Position numbers and translations under genes: made by a program
Assembly (NCBI RefSeq): GCF_014204495.1
Contig: NZ_JACHLN010000002.1
Location: forward strand, 1,054,001 to 1,118,000
DNA length: 64,000 bases
Direction of reading: 5' to 3'
Source of the DNA: Sphingomonas kyeonggiensis
Lineage (GTDB): Bacteria > Pseudomonadota > Alphaproteobacteria > Sphingomonadales > Sphingomonadaceae
The notes under the pieces: model-generated
Database searches by the model: none
What the model saw: the letters and a program-made list of their open reading frames with translations, nothing else
What the model was told of the DNA's origin: nothing
In this document: piece after piece, positions 19,554-27,170 of the stretch
Layout of the letters: every line of letters begins with the position of its first letter
How positions within the stretch are numbered: the first letter of the stretch is position 1

Positions 19554-19737
19554 ACCCGGGCGCATCCCCGTGCCGCTGCGCCTGTGCCGCGGCTGCCAGC
19601 ATTTCGTCCGCATCGAGAACGAAGCCTGCGACTTCTGCGGCGGCGACCTCGCCGCGCTGGAAGCCGCGCACCAGCTGCGCAGTGCCGAGGTGCAGGACAT
19701 GATCGCCAGGCTGCAGGCTGCCCTGGCCGTGCATTGA
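19546..19737 (+). CDS. Small CxxC-CxxC protein of the radical-SAM cassette
   Basis: A 63-residue protein beginning MPEPGRIPVPLRLC. Two pairs, CRGC and CDFC, are separated by 11 residues, which fits a zinc ribbon or rubredoxin-like knuckle. An amphipathic helix follows to the C-terminus. ATG 19546 overlaps the maturase stop by 8 bases, so it is translationally coupled. It could bind the precursor peptide, supply electrons, or regulate the maturase. I recognise no named family, and longer frames starting upstream are antisense or shadow sequence. Confidence 0.7.
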   Translation: MPEPGRIPVPLRLCRGCQHFVRIENEACDFCGGDLAALEAAHQLRSAEVQDMIARLQAALAVH

Positions 19738-19761
19738 CCTACCGGCACGGCAGCCTATTTT
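19734..19761 (+). promoter_or_regulatory. Candidate leaderless promoter of the XRE regulator gene
   Basis: TTGACC and TATTTT are spaced 16 bases apart. The -10 ends 7 bases before ATG 19769, so transcription would begin at or next to the start codon, and no ribosome site is present. The -35 overlaps the stop codon of the preceding small gene. Confidence 0.5.
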
Positions 19762-19768
19762 CCCAATC

Positions 19769-20326
19769 ATGCTGCACGATCTCCCCGTGGGCAGGGCTCT
19801 CCGCCGCTTCCGTGTCCTGAACGGGATCAAACAGGGCCATGTCGCCGAGCACCTGGCGGTGACCCAGGCCAGCGTGTCGCGCTGGGAAAGCGGCATGCAC
19901 GAACCCGAGCCGGCGATGCGCGAGCGCATCCTCGCGATGATCGCCGCCAATGCCGGCAACGATGCCGACGCCGCGCTCAAGCGCCTGATCGAGACCTCCA
20001 GCGCCCCCGTCCACCTCGTCTGCGACGCCACCCACCGCCTGCTCGCCGCCTCGCCCGCCCGGACCCAGGGCTGGGGAAGCAGCGCCGATGCGTTCCTCAA
20101 CCGCTCGCTCTGGGCCTTCGCCAGCCCCGAGATCATCGCCGCCGAGGAAAGCCTCGCCGATCGCGGCTGGTATGACCGTCCGTTCCAGCGGCTCGAATTC
20201 CACACCGGCCATAACGGCAGCGCGGTGGTCGCGGTGCTGCCCAGCCTGATGCGCTGGGAGACGGTGCCGCTCGCCGACGGCCGGATCGGCCGTATCACCA
20301 CGACGATCGCTTCCGACCCCGTATAA
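19769..20326 (+). CDS. XRE-family transcriptional regulator with C-terminal sensor-like domain
   Basis: A 185-residue protein. Residues ~5-60 are an HTH_3 domain (IKQGHVAEHLAVTQASVSRW). The remaining ~120 residues (VHLVCDATHRLLAASP onward) look like a PAS-type fold that may sense a ligand. It lies between the small CxxC protein and the MFS transporter on the same strand and probably controls the peptide cassette, the transporter, or itself. It seems to have its own leaderless promoter. Confidence 0.85.
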   Translation: MLHDLPVGRALRRFRVLNGIKQGHVAEHLAVTQASVSRWESGMHEPEPAMRERILAMIAANAGNDADAALKRLIETSSAPVHLVCDATHRLLAASPARTQGWGSSADAFLNRSLWAFASPEIIAAEESLADRGWYDRPFQRLEFHTGHNGSAVVAVLPSLMRWETVPLADGRIGRITTTIASDPV

Positions 20327-20369
20327 TCTATTCGTGGCCATCGGCGGCGCCCGTCCCTAGCAGGGCGGC

Positions 20370-21527
20370 ATGCCTACCCAATGGTCTCGAATCCTGATCC
20401 TCTGGCTGGTCGGCATCCTCGCCGCCGCGCAGCTCGCCAAGATCTCGGCGATCGCGCCGATCCTGCGCGAGAGCTTCCACCTCTCGCTTCCCCAGATCGC
20501 CCTGCTGATCTCGCTGCTCGAAGTCGGCGGCGGGCTGTTCGGTTTCGTCGCCGGCCTCGGCCTCGCCCGCTTCGGCATGCGCGCCTTCCTGCTTGCCGGC
20601 GGTGCCACCCTCGCCGCCGCCAGCCTGGTCGAGGCCATCGCCCCCAGTCCCGCGATCCTGTTCGCCGCCCGCGCGGTGGAAGGCGTCGGCTATCTGCTGA
20701 TGGTCATCGTCTGCCCCACCGCGATCGCCGCCATCGCCACCGACGAAAGCCGCGGCCGCGCGCTCGCCTTGTGGAGCACCTTCGTTCCCGTCGGCCTCGC
20801 GCTCGGCAGCGCGGTCACCGCCTCGCTCGTCACCCTCGCCGGGCCACGCGGAGTGATGCTCGCCTGGGCGGTGGCGCTTGCCGGCATCACCGTGCTGCTC
20901 ACCCGCTTCCCCCTCCCCGGCGCCAGCGGCCGGCGGATCACCCTGCCCGCCCCCGCCGCCTGGGTCGCCACCTTCGCCTTCGGGCTCTACACGCTGTTCG
21001 TCTGCGCGCTGTTGATGCTGTTGCCGAGCTTCCTGGTCGAGCGCAGCGGCGCCCCGATCGAGCAGGTCGGGCTGGTCACCGCGCTGGCCTCGCTCGCCGC
21101 GCTGCCCGGCTCGGCCGCCGCGATGTGGCTGATGCGCGGCGGGCAGCTGAGCAGCCGGCGGATGATGCTGGTCTCCACCCTCGCCCTGCTCGCCACCCTG
21201 CCTCTGGTCTTCTGGCTCTACCAGGCCGGCGGGGCCAGCCTCGCCACCAGCGCCGCCCTCGCCATCGCCGCCACGCTGGTCAGCGGCCTCGTCCCGCCGC
21301 TGATGTTCGCCCGCCTGCCCGCCCAGTCCGGCGCGACCACGCCCGACGATCCCCGCATCGCCGCCGCCAACGGCCTCATCACCCAGTTCGGCGCCGGCGG
21401 CGCGCTGCTCGGCCCGCCGCTCGCCGGCATGGTCGTCGCCGCCTGGGGCTGGCCCGCGCTCGGCATCGCGCTGATCGCGCTGGTGCTGGCGATGCTGGCC
21501 TGCCTGCTGCTCGCCGAAAGCCTCTGA
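20370..21527 (+). CDS. MFS transporter, CynX/NimT-like
   Basis: A 385-residue inner-membrane protein with 12 predicted helices. The cytoplasmic loop between helices 2 and 3 (FGMR) and the RAVEGVGYLLMVIVCP segment in helix 4 are typical of the cyanate/nitroimidazole MFS group. It is likely an exporter or importer of a small molecule. Its place at the end of the peptide/radical-SAM cassette suggests export or uptake of the cassette product. A TATAAT hexamer (20322-20327) overlapping the stop of the XRE gene could be a -10, but no good -35 is visible. Confidence 0.88.
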   Translation: MPTQWSRILILWLVGILAAAQLAKISAIAPILRESFHLSLPQIALLISLLEVGGGLFGFVAGLGLARFGMRAFLLAGGATLAAASLVEAIAPSPAILFAARAVEGVGYLLMVIVCPTAIAAIATDESRGRALALWSTFVPVGLALGSAVTASLVTLAGPRGVMLAWAVALAGITVLLTRFPLPGASGRRITLPAPAAWVATFAFGLYTLFVCALLMLLPSFLVERSGAPIEQVGLVTALASLAALPGSAAAMWLMRGGQLSSRRMMLVSTLALLATLPLVFWLYQAGGASLATSAALAIAATLVSGLVPPLMFARLPAQSGATTPDDPRIAAANGLITQFGAGGALLGPPLAGMVVAAWGWPALGIALIALVLAMLACLLLAESL

Positions 21528-21629
21528 CCCGGTTTGACAAGCCGCACCCCGGCGGCCATCCTCGCCGCATGACCGCTCGCGCATCCTTGCTGCGATACCG
21601 CGTCCATGCGGGACAGCTCCTGGCAGGCA

Positions 21630-21720
21630 ACTAGCCCCGGGTTCTCCTCAGGCATGTCCCGGGAGGCTCGGGGCCAAGCAGCGCGCCGTCGTTAGGCGCC
21701 CCGGCGGCACCGCCGCCTTT
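21630..21720 (+). promoter_or_regulatory. Possible structured 5' leader of the rnk-like gene
   Basis: The 211-base gap before the Rnk gene contains GCCCCGGG (from 21632) facing CCCGGG and CGGGGC (to about 21674), then a second hairpin GGCGGCACCGCC near 21704-21717. This could be a folded mRNA leader. I cannot assign it to a known RNA family. Confidence 0.35.
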
Positions 21721-21738
21721 GCCTGGGAGTTCCATAAC

Positions 21739-22137
21739 ATGAGCAAGACCCGCAAGGCGGCCAGCCGGCCGCCGATCGACATGATCGATTCCGAAGCCGA
21801 GCGCCTCGCCGGCCTGGCGCTCAGCGTCGCCCGCCGCTTCCCCGCCGTCAGCGCCCTGCTGCTGCGCGAGACCGAGCGCGCCCGCCTGCACAGCGCCGCC
21901 GCCATCTCGCCCGACACCGTGACGATGGGTTCCACCGTGGAATTCGTCGACGACAGCAACGGCAAGCCGCGCACCGTCACCCTGGTCTACCCGCCGGATG
22001 CGGACATCGCCCGGGGCCGGATCTCGATCCTCACCCCCGTCGGCGCCGCCCTGATCGGCCTGCGCACCGGCCAGTCGATCCTCTGGCCCGATCGCTACCT
22101 CACGGTGCTGGGGGTGCAGCGGGCTGTACCCAGTTGA
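21739..22137 (+). CDS. rnk: Nucleoside diphosphate kinase regulator (Rnk-like, GreA/GreB C-terminal domain)
   Basis: A 132-residue protein. After a basic N-terminus, a short helical segment (ETERARLHSAAAIS) leads into a GreA/GreB C-terminal (FKBP-like) domain with VTMGSTVEFVDD, TLVYPPDADIARGRIS and ILTPVGAALIGLRTGQSI. Rnk relatives bind RNA polymerase without the long GreA coiled coil. ATG 21739 follows a GGGAG site. It ends 54 bases from the stop of the convergent PIN-domain gene. Confidence 0.9.
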   Translation: MSKTRKAASRPPIDMIDSEAERLAGLALSVARRFPAVSALLLRETERARLHSAAAISPDTVTMGSTVEFVDDSNGKPRTVTLVYPPDADIARGRISILTPVGAALIGLRTGQSILWPDRYLTVLGVQRAVPS

Positions 22138-22191
22138 ACTAGCATAAGAGCTTATCCGCAGCCTCTTGCTGAGTGGTCGATAACCCCAAAT

Positions 22192-23424
22192 CTAGAAAGT
22201 AGCACGTCGACCTTTAATATACCGGACACCACTCATGATATTCTCGTTATTCCGCTCTTCCATCTTCAGCTGATCTGAAAGAAATGCATGGTTATTTTTT
22301 AGATCATTTAGAGCATCCCACTCGGACTGATCAGCAATATCCTCACTGTCAATGCGAGATCTAGTCTCATACATTCGCTCCTCTATTAATCTCAACTCTT
22401 GACGAATAAGCGCTATACGATTGCGCCTTCGCAGGAAATCTTCTTGAAAATTGGATAGTATTTTAGTGGCCCCATCAGCGTTTGGTTGATCGTTGTCGCG
22501 CCGGACTTCTTCCAGCTTCTGGACCTCACTGACAGTTTCTTGGGCAGCTTCAAAGTTCGCCAGTAGTGCCGACAGGGGAAGGAAGTGAATTGATCTCCCC
22601 TCAGTATTTCGGCGATATTCTTCAATCAGCTCGGGGCGCGGCTGGAATGCGCCGCGCGATTTCACCCACCAATCCGCCTTTTCCTCGTTCGAGACAAAAA
22701 TGCAGTCCAGCTTCCGCTCTCTGCCAACCTGGAGGATTGTCATCCAGATGATCAGGTCGCCGAGTCCACCATCTTCCTTGTGCTGGTCCTTGTAGCCCGG
22801 GGCTATGTGCAGCCGCGCGCGCTTCTCAGCCTCGTCGATGATCGCCTTACGCTCCTCCGCACCATCGGGGATTTCGATCACACAGTCTGAGAGTACATTT
22901 CGGTAGATCAGCGACACCCTGTCGCTGCCGATCTCGTCCTTGAGCTTCTGACTAGCGGCGGCTAGCCGCTTCGCCATCCCCTTTCCGGCATTCACGATCT
23001 GCGCATTAAACTTTTTCGCCGCGATATAGTCGGCATCGTTCGAAAGCAGCGGAATGTCACTGTCGAGGGGCGGTCGCTTCGCTCGGGTGATAGCGCCGTC
23101 AATGACCTCGGTCAGCGCAGCCACCTTTCGGCTCCTATGCTTGTAGAACTCGCGTGCCGCTTGCCCGGGCACCAGCAGACGCCCCTCTCCTGCAAGCTTC
23201 TTGTACACCTTGGCGATGTCCTCGACGGATGCAGCGCCCAGTTCGAAGGGCCAAAGCAGCACGTTTGCGTCGAGAATGACGAGGCAATTCTTGCTGATAT
23301 CGGCAAGGCTCGCCTGTTGATGCCGGAAAAGCGCAGAGGCGTCGGGGTAAAGGTCCGTCAGCCAGAACGCATCGTTGCGATTGATCGGCTCCGCCTTCGC
23401 CTTCGGACCATCATTGTTCGACAC
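22192..23424 (-). CDS. PIN-like domain protein (possible nuclease), AT-richer accessory gene
   Basis: A 410-residue protein with a PIN fold in its N-terminal two thirds. The first acidic motif is VILDANVLLWPFE (about residue 52). Further acidic positions lie in GDLIIWMTIL, and the last core motif is DCIFVSNEEKADWW. This spacing fits the PIN_8 family of large PIN proteins often found in defence or accessory regions. The C-terminal ~120 residues are a charged, coiled-coil helix. GC content and codon use are clearly lower than in neighbours (for example AAT, ATA and TTT codons near 22200-22460), suggesting recent transfer. The GTG start has a GGGGGG-type ribosome site. No antitoxin gene is visible beside it. 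Confidence 0.8.
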   Translation of the reverse strand: MSNNDGPKAKAEPINRNDAFWLTDLYPDASALFRHQQASLADISKNCLVILDANVLLWPFELGAASVEDIAKVYKKLAGEGRLLVPGQAAREFYKHRSRKVAALTEVIDGAITRAKRPPLDSDIPLLSNDADYIAAKKFNAQIVNAGKGMAKRLAAASQKLKDEIGSDRVSLIYRNVLSDCVIEIPDGAEERKAIIDEAEKRARLHIAPGYKDQHKEDGGLGDLIIWMTILQVGRERKLDCIFVSNEEKADWWVKSRGAFQPRPELIEEYRRNTEGRSIHFLPLSALLANFEAAQETVSEVQKLEEVRRDNDQPNADGATKILSNFQEDFLRRRNRIALIRQELRLIEERMYETRSRIDSEDIADQSEWDALNDLKNNHAFLSDQLKMEERNNENIMSGVRYIKGRRATF

Positions 23425-23473
23425 ATCACCCCCCTATCCATCGAGCTTCAGATGATCGAAATCCGTTTCTCTT

Positions 23474-24661
23474 TCAAATCACCATTTCCCCCGCCGGCGG
23501 ATGCCCCAGGAACGCGCTCGGGCTCGCCGTCGCGCCGTACGCCCCGGACGCGAACACCGCGATCACATCGCCCACTTCGGCGCGCGGCAGCGCCACGCGG
23601 TCCGCCAGCCGGTCGAGCGGGGTGCAGAGCGGCCCGACCACCGTCACCACTTCCTCCGCCGGGTCCTGTATCCGGTGCGCCACCGCGATCGGGTAGTTCC
23701 GCCGCACCACCGTGCCGAAATTGCCGGTCGCGGCGAGATGGTGGTTGAGCCCGCCCTCGACGATCAGGAACGTCTCGCCCTGGCTCTCCTTCCGGTCGAC
23801 CACGCGGGCGAGGTATACGCCCGCCTCGCCGACCAGCCAGCGGCCGAGCTCGATCGCATATTCGCTGTCGAGCCGCGAAACCGCCCCCGCCAGCGCCGCG
23901 CCGATCGCGCCGACGTCCACCGGCGTGTCGCCCGGAAAATAGGGGATGCCGAAGCCGCCGCCGAGATTGATCAATGGCGGCACCGCGCCGATCTCGTCGG
24001 CCAGCCGCGCGGCAAGGTCGATCGTCGCCGCCTGGGTCGCGATGATCGCTTCGGTATCGAGCGACTGCGATCCGGCGAAGATGTGCAGCCCGCGCCACTC
24101 GGCGCCCTCGCCGCGCAGCTGCCGCACCAGTTCGGGCACGTGCGCGCTTTCGATTCCAAAGGGGGATGCCCGCCCGCCCATCTTCATGCCCGAGCCGCGC
24201 AGTTCGAAATCGGGGTTGACCCGCACCGCCAGTCGCGGCGTCACGCCCAGCGCCTTGCCGATCCCCAGGGCACGCTGCCCCTCGGCGATCGATTCCAGGT
24301 TGATCGTCACCCCGGCGCGGATCGCCGCTTCCAGCTCGGCATCGCGCTTGCCCGGCCCGGCAAAGCTGATGTGGTTCGCCGCCATGACGTCGAGCGCCCG
24401 GCCCATCTCACCCGCCGAGGCCACGTCCATTCCATCGACCAGCGGCGCGATGCGCTCGAGCAGCGCCAGGAACGGGTTGGCCTTGATCGCATAATGCACG
24501 CCCACCTTCGCGGGCAGCGCCGCCCGCAGCAGCGCGATCCGGGCCTCGATTACCGCGAAGTCATAGACATAGGCAGGAGTGGACACATCCAGCCACGGAA
24601 GCTGGCGCAGCTCCGCGAATTCGGGCGGAATCGGGCCAAAGGGTTTGGCGGTGACGGTCAT
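23474..24661 (-). CDS. PLP-dependent decarboxylase, exosortase A system-associated (TIGR03099-like)
   Basis: A 395-residue fold-type III PLP enzyme related to diaminopimelate/ornithine decarboxylases. The lysine that binds PLP lies in VHYAIKANP. Other motifs are the Gly-rich phosphate site NLGGGFGIPYFP, the VEGGLNHHLA motif, and the catalytic Cys in VVGPLCTPLD. It belongs to the XrtA-associated small-molecule module. ATG 24661 overlaps the ligase stop (ATGA), so decarboxylase and ligase are coupled. The amino acid substrate is not known; the product may be activated by the ligase or attached to the carrier protein. Confidence 0.93.
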   Translation of the reverse strand: MTVTAKPFGPIPPEFAELRQLPWLDVSTPAYVYDFAVIEARIALLRAALPAKVGVHYAIKANPFLALLERIAPLVDGMDVASAGEMGRALDVMAANHISFAGPGKRDAELEAAIRAGVTINLESIAEGQRALGIGKALGVTPRLAVRVNPDFELRGSGMKMGGRASPFGIESAHVPELVRQLRGEGAEWRGLHIFAGSQSLDTEAIIATQAATIDLAARLADEIGAVPPLINLGGGFGIPYFPGDTPVDVGAIGAALAGAVSRLDSEYAIELGRWLVGEAGVYLARVVDRKESQGETFLIVEGGLNHHLAATGNFGTVVRRNYPIAVAHRIQDPAEEVVTVVGPLCTPLDRLADRVALPRAEVGDVIAVFASGAYGATASPSAFLGHPPAGEMVI

Positions 24662-26151
24662 TTATCCCCCAGGCTCGCCCGCAACGCCGTCCGGTCCAGC
24701 TTGCCGTTGGCGTTTCTGGGCAGTTCCATACGCCAATCGTAGCGCACAGGCTGCATGAAGCTCGGCAGGTCGCGCCGCAACCGGTTGCGCAGCGCCTCTT
24801 CCGCGCTGCCGTCGCCGCGCGCGATCACCACGATCGCCTGGCCCAGCCGTTCGTCCGCCACGCCGAAGGCTGCCGCCTCGCCCGTCTCCCCGCCGGAGAG
24901 CACGGCTTCCTCGATCTCGGTCGGGCTGATCCGGTTGCCGGCGGACTTGATCATCTCGTCGTCGCGTCCGACGAAGCGCAGCAGCCCATCCGCACCCAGC
25001 CGCACCGTGTCGCCGGACCAAACGGCCATGCCGCCACTTTCCGCGTATGCAGGGGCTGGTCTGAAGCGCTGGGCGGTGCGTTCCGGGTCCTGCCAATAGC
25101 CCTGGGCGACCAGCGGGCCGGCATGGACCAGCTCGCCCTGCTCCGCAGCCGCCCCGTCCTGTCCTACCACCAGCACTTCGGCGAACGGGATCGCCTTGCC
25201 GATCGCGTCCGGATGGCTGTCCACCAGCGCGGGATCGAGATAGGTCGATCGGAACGCCTCGGTCAGCCCGTACATCGGATAGAGGTCGGCCCGGGGGAAA
25301 CGCGTCCGCAGGTCGCGGATCATCCTGGGGGTAAGCGCTCCACCCGAATTGGTTAGGCGCTTTAGTTTGGACGCAGTCTCAACTGGCCACTCGGCTTCGA
25401 GCAACTGCACCCAGAGCGGCGGCACGCCGGCGAGCGTGGTGATGTCGAACCGCTCGACCGCCTTGATGACGTCGCGTGCGGTCAGATAGTCGAGCGGTAC
25501 AACGCGGGCGCCCGCTGCCCAGGTCGACAGCAACTGGTTCTGTCCGTAATCGAAACTGAGCGGCAGCACGCCGAGAACCCGGTCGTCGGGTTCGATCTCA
25601 AGATAATACGCTACACTTATGGCCCCCAACCATAAATTGGCGTGGCTCAGCATCACGCCCTTGGGTTTTCCGGTCGATCCCGAGGTGTAGAGGATCGCCG
25701 CAAGGGCGTCGGTGTCAACATCCGAGGCTGGAAGCGTCCGGTCCGAGGTGAGCGAAGCTTCCTCGACAACCCGGCACTGGGCGCGAACATCGCCAACTTC
25801 GAGTGCCTGCAGGCGTACGCTCTGGCTGACCAGCGCCCGCGCCCCCGAATCGGCCAGGATATGCGCCACCTGCGCCCGCTTGAGCACCGGGTTGACCGGC
25901 ACATGCACCAGCCCCGCCCTGACCGCCGCCAGCGGCATCAGGCAGGCGGTCCGCGTCTTGGGCAGCCAGGTCGCCACCCGGTCGCCGGGTTCCAGCCCCA
26001 AATCGCGCAGGGCCGCGGCCATCCGTCCAACGGCCGCCTCCAGGTCGGCGTAAGTCATTGTCCCGGCTTTGTCTTCCAGGGCAATGGCATCGGGTTTGCC
26101 CCGCGATGGCAGGGTGTCGAGCGGCCGGGGAAGCGAGTCGAGGACGATCAC
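24658..26151 (-). CDS. Acyl-CoA ligase (AMP-forming), exosortase A system-associated (TIGR03098-like)
   Basis: A 497-residue ANL-superfamily enzyme. The AMP-binding P-loop is ILYTSGSTGKPKG, followed by YPMYGLTEAFRS, the hinge region LLRFVGRDDEMIKSAG, and the C-terminal catalytic lysine in NANGKLDR. It likely activates a carboxylic acid as an adenylate for loading onto the divergently encoded acyl carrier protein. The GTG start at 26151 lies 72 bases from the carrier protein start on the opposite strand, so the two directions share one control region. Confidence 0.94.
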   Translation of the reverse strand: MIVLDSLPRPLDTLPSRGKPDAIALEDKAGTMTYADLEAAVGRMAAALRDLGLEPGDRVATWLPKTRTACLMPLAAVRAGLVHVPVNPVLKRAQVAHILADSGARALVSQSVRLQALEVGDVRAQCRVVEEASLTSDRTLPASDVDTDALAAILYTSGSTGKPKGVMLSHANLWLGAISVAYYLEIEPDDRVLGVLPLSFDYGQNQLLSTWAAGARVVPLDYLTARDVIKAVERFDITTLAGVPPLWVQLLEAEWPVETASKLKRLTNSGGALTPRMIRDLRTRFPRADLYPMYGLTEAFRSTYLDPALVDSHPDAIGKAIPFAEVLVVGQDGAAAEQGELVHAGPLVAQGYWQDPERTAQRFRPAPAYAESGGMAVWSGDTVRLGADGLLRFVGRDDEMIKSAGNRISPTEIEEAVLSGGETGEAAAFGVADERLGQAIVVIARGDGSAEEALRNRLRRDLPSFMQPVRYDWRMELPRNANGKLDRTALRASLGDK

Positions 26152-26223
26152 CTATCCACCCTTATACTTGGCAGCGCCCGCGCCAAGCCTTACGGGGGCG
26201 AAAAACCGGTCAGGGGAAGATCA

Positions 26224-26496
26224 TTGCAGCCCGATGGGTCGCTCCAAGTCGAAGACACCGTCCGCGCAGTCCTGCGCGACGTACTGGGCCTAAGTGCCGA
26301 CAGAGTCGCGGAATTCCGTGCGGACACGCCGTTGTTCGGCGCGCTGCCCGAACTCGACTCGCTCGCGGTGGCGGGCGTGCTCACCGAGCTGGAGGACCGG
26401 CTCGGCATCCTGATCGAGGATGACGAGGTCGATGGCGAGATGCTCGAAAGCTTCGGTGCCCTCACCCGCTTCGCCGCGGCCAAGGCGCTCGGATGA
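26224..26496 (+). CDS. Acyl carrier protein of the exosortase A-associated module
   Basis: A 90-residue carrier protein. The phosphopantetheine serine lies in ALPELDSLAVAGVL, followed by the acidic helix DRLGILIEDDEVDG. The start is TTG 26224: an AGGGGAAG ribosome site lies six bases upstream, and no ATG or GTG in frame gives a full carrier domain. A far longer open frame upstream is antisense to the ligase. Its stop overlaps the next gene (ATGA). It probably carries the acyl group activated by the adjacent ligase. Confidence 0.85.
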   Translation: MQPDGSLQVEDTVRAVLRDVLGLSADRVAEFRADTPLFGALPELDSLAVAGVLTELEDRLGILIEDDEVDGEMLESFGALTRFAAAKALG

Positions 26497-27170
26497 TCGA
26501 TCGCTACGACTGGGCCGGGGGACAGGAGGCGATGCTTCGCTTCGGTCCGTCGAACGGCCCGGTCGTGGTCGCGGCGCTGCCGCTGTTCGAGGAAGCCAAC
26601 CGCACCCGCACCTTCGCGGTCACGCTCCTCCGCCTGCTCGCCGAGCGCGGGATGGCAGGCGCGCTGCCGGACATGCCGGGCCAGGGCGAGAGCCTGATGG
26701 CACTGGAAACGCTTAGTTTTCTGCGGATCCAGGAAGCATTTGGCGGCGTGGTCGATCATATCCTCGACGAGGGCCGCGCGGCCTATGCGCTCGGCATCCG
26801 CAGCGGCGCGCTGCTCGATGCCCATGCCCTTGCCTCGGGCCGCTGGCACCTGGCGCCGCAGGACGGCAGCGACCTCCTGCGCGAGCTGAAGCGCGTCCAT
26901 GGCAGCCCCTGGCCCGCATCGGCCGCCCGGGTCGAGATCGCCGGCAATCTGATCTCCGCCGACCTGCTGGTGGAGCTCGAGGGCAAGCAGCCCTTCGCCG
27001 AATCGGTCACGCCGCGCCGGGTGGTACGGCTCGAGAGCGATCCCCGGCCCGCCGACCACCAGGTGCCCGGCGCCCCGCTCTGGCGCCGCAGCGACCCCGA
27101 CAACGACCCCGCGCTCGCCGCGCTGCTTGCCGACGATATCGCCGCCTGGGTGCGCGCATGCGAAGGCTGA
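26493..27170 (+). CDS. Hydrolase 2, exosortase A system-associated (TIGR03101-like)
   Basis: A 225-residue alpha/beta-hydrolase-like protein. The N-terminal core has VVVAALPLFEEANRTRTF and DMPGQGESL, and a possible nucleophile is Ser in GIRSGALL. It lies between the carrier protein and hydrolase 1, overlapping both (4 and 13 bases). This trio plus decarboxylase and ligase recurs in exosortase A genomes. It may act as a thioesterase or transferase on the carrier-bound intermediate; this is inference. Confidence 0.85.
   Translation: MIDRYDWAGGQEAMLRFGPSNGPVVVAALPLFEEANRTRTFAVTLLRLLAERGMAGALPDMPGQGESLMALETLSFLRIQEAFGGVVDHILDEGRAAYALGIRSGALLDAHALASGRWHLAPQDGSDLLRELKRVHGSPWPASAARVEIAGNLISADLLVELEGKQPFAESVTPRRVVRLESDPRPADHQVPGAPLWRRSDPDNDPALAALLADDIAAWVRACEG

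Noticed and set aside
20322..20327. Perfect TATAAT before the MFS gene
   Set aside because: It overlaps the stop of the XRE gene and no acceptable -35 lies 16-18 bases upstream, so I do not call it a promoter on its own.
14359..25360. A 14-base word AATTGGTTAGGCGC occurs at 14359-14372 and again at 25347-25360
   Set aside because: Several chance pairs of identical 14-mers are expected in 64 kb; the second copy is ordinary coding sequence of the ligase (RLTNSG) and flanks do not match.
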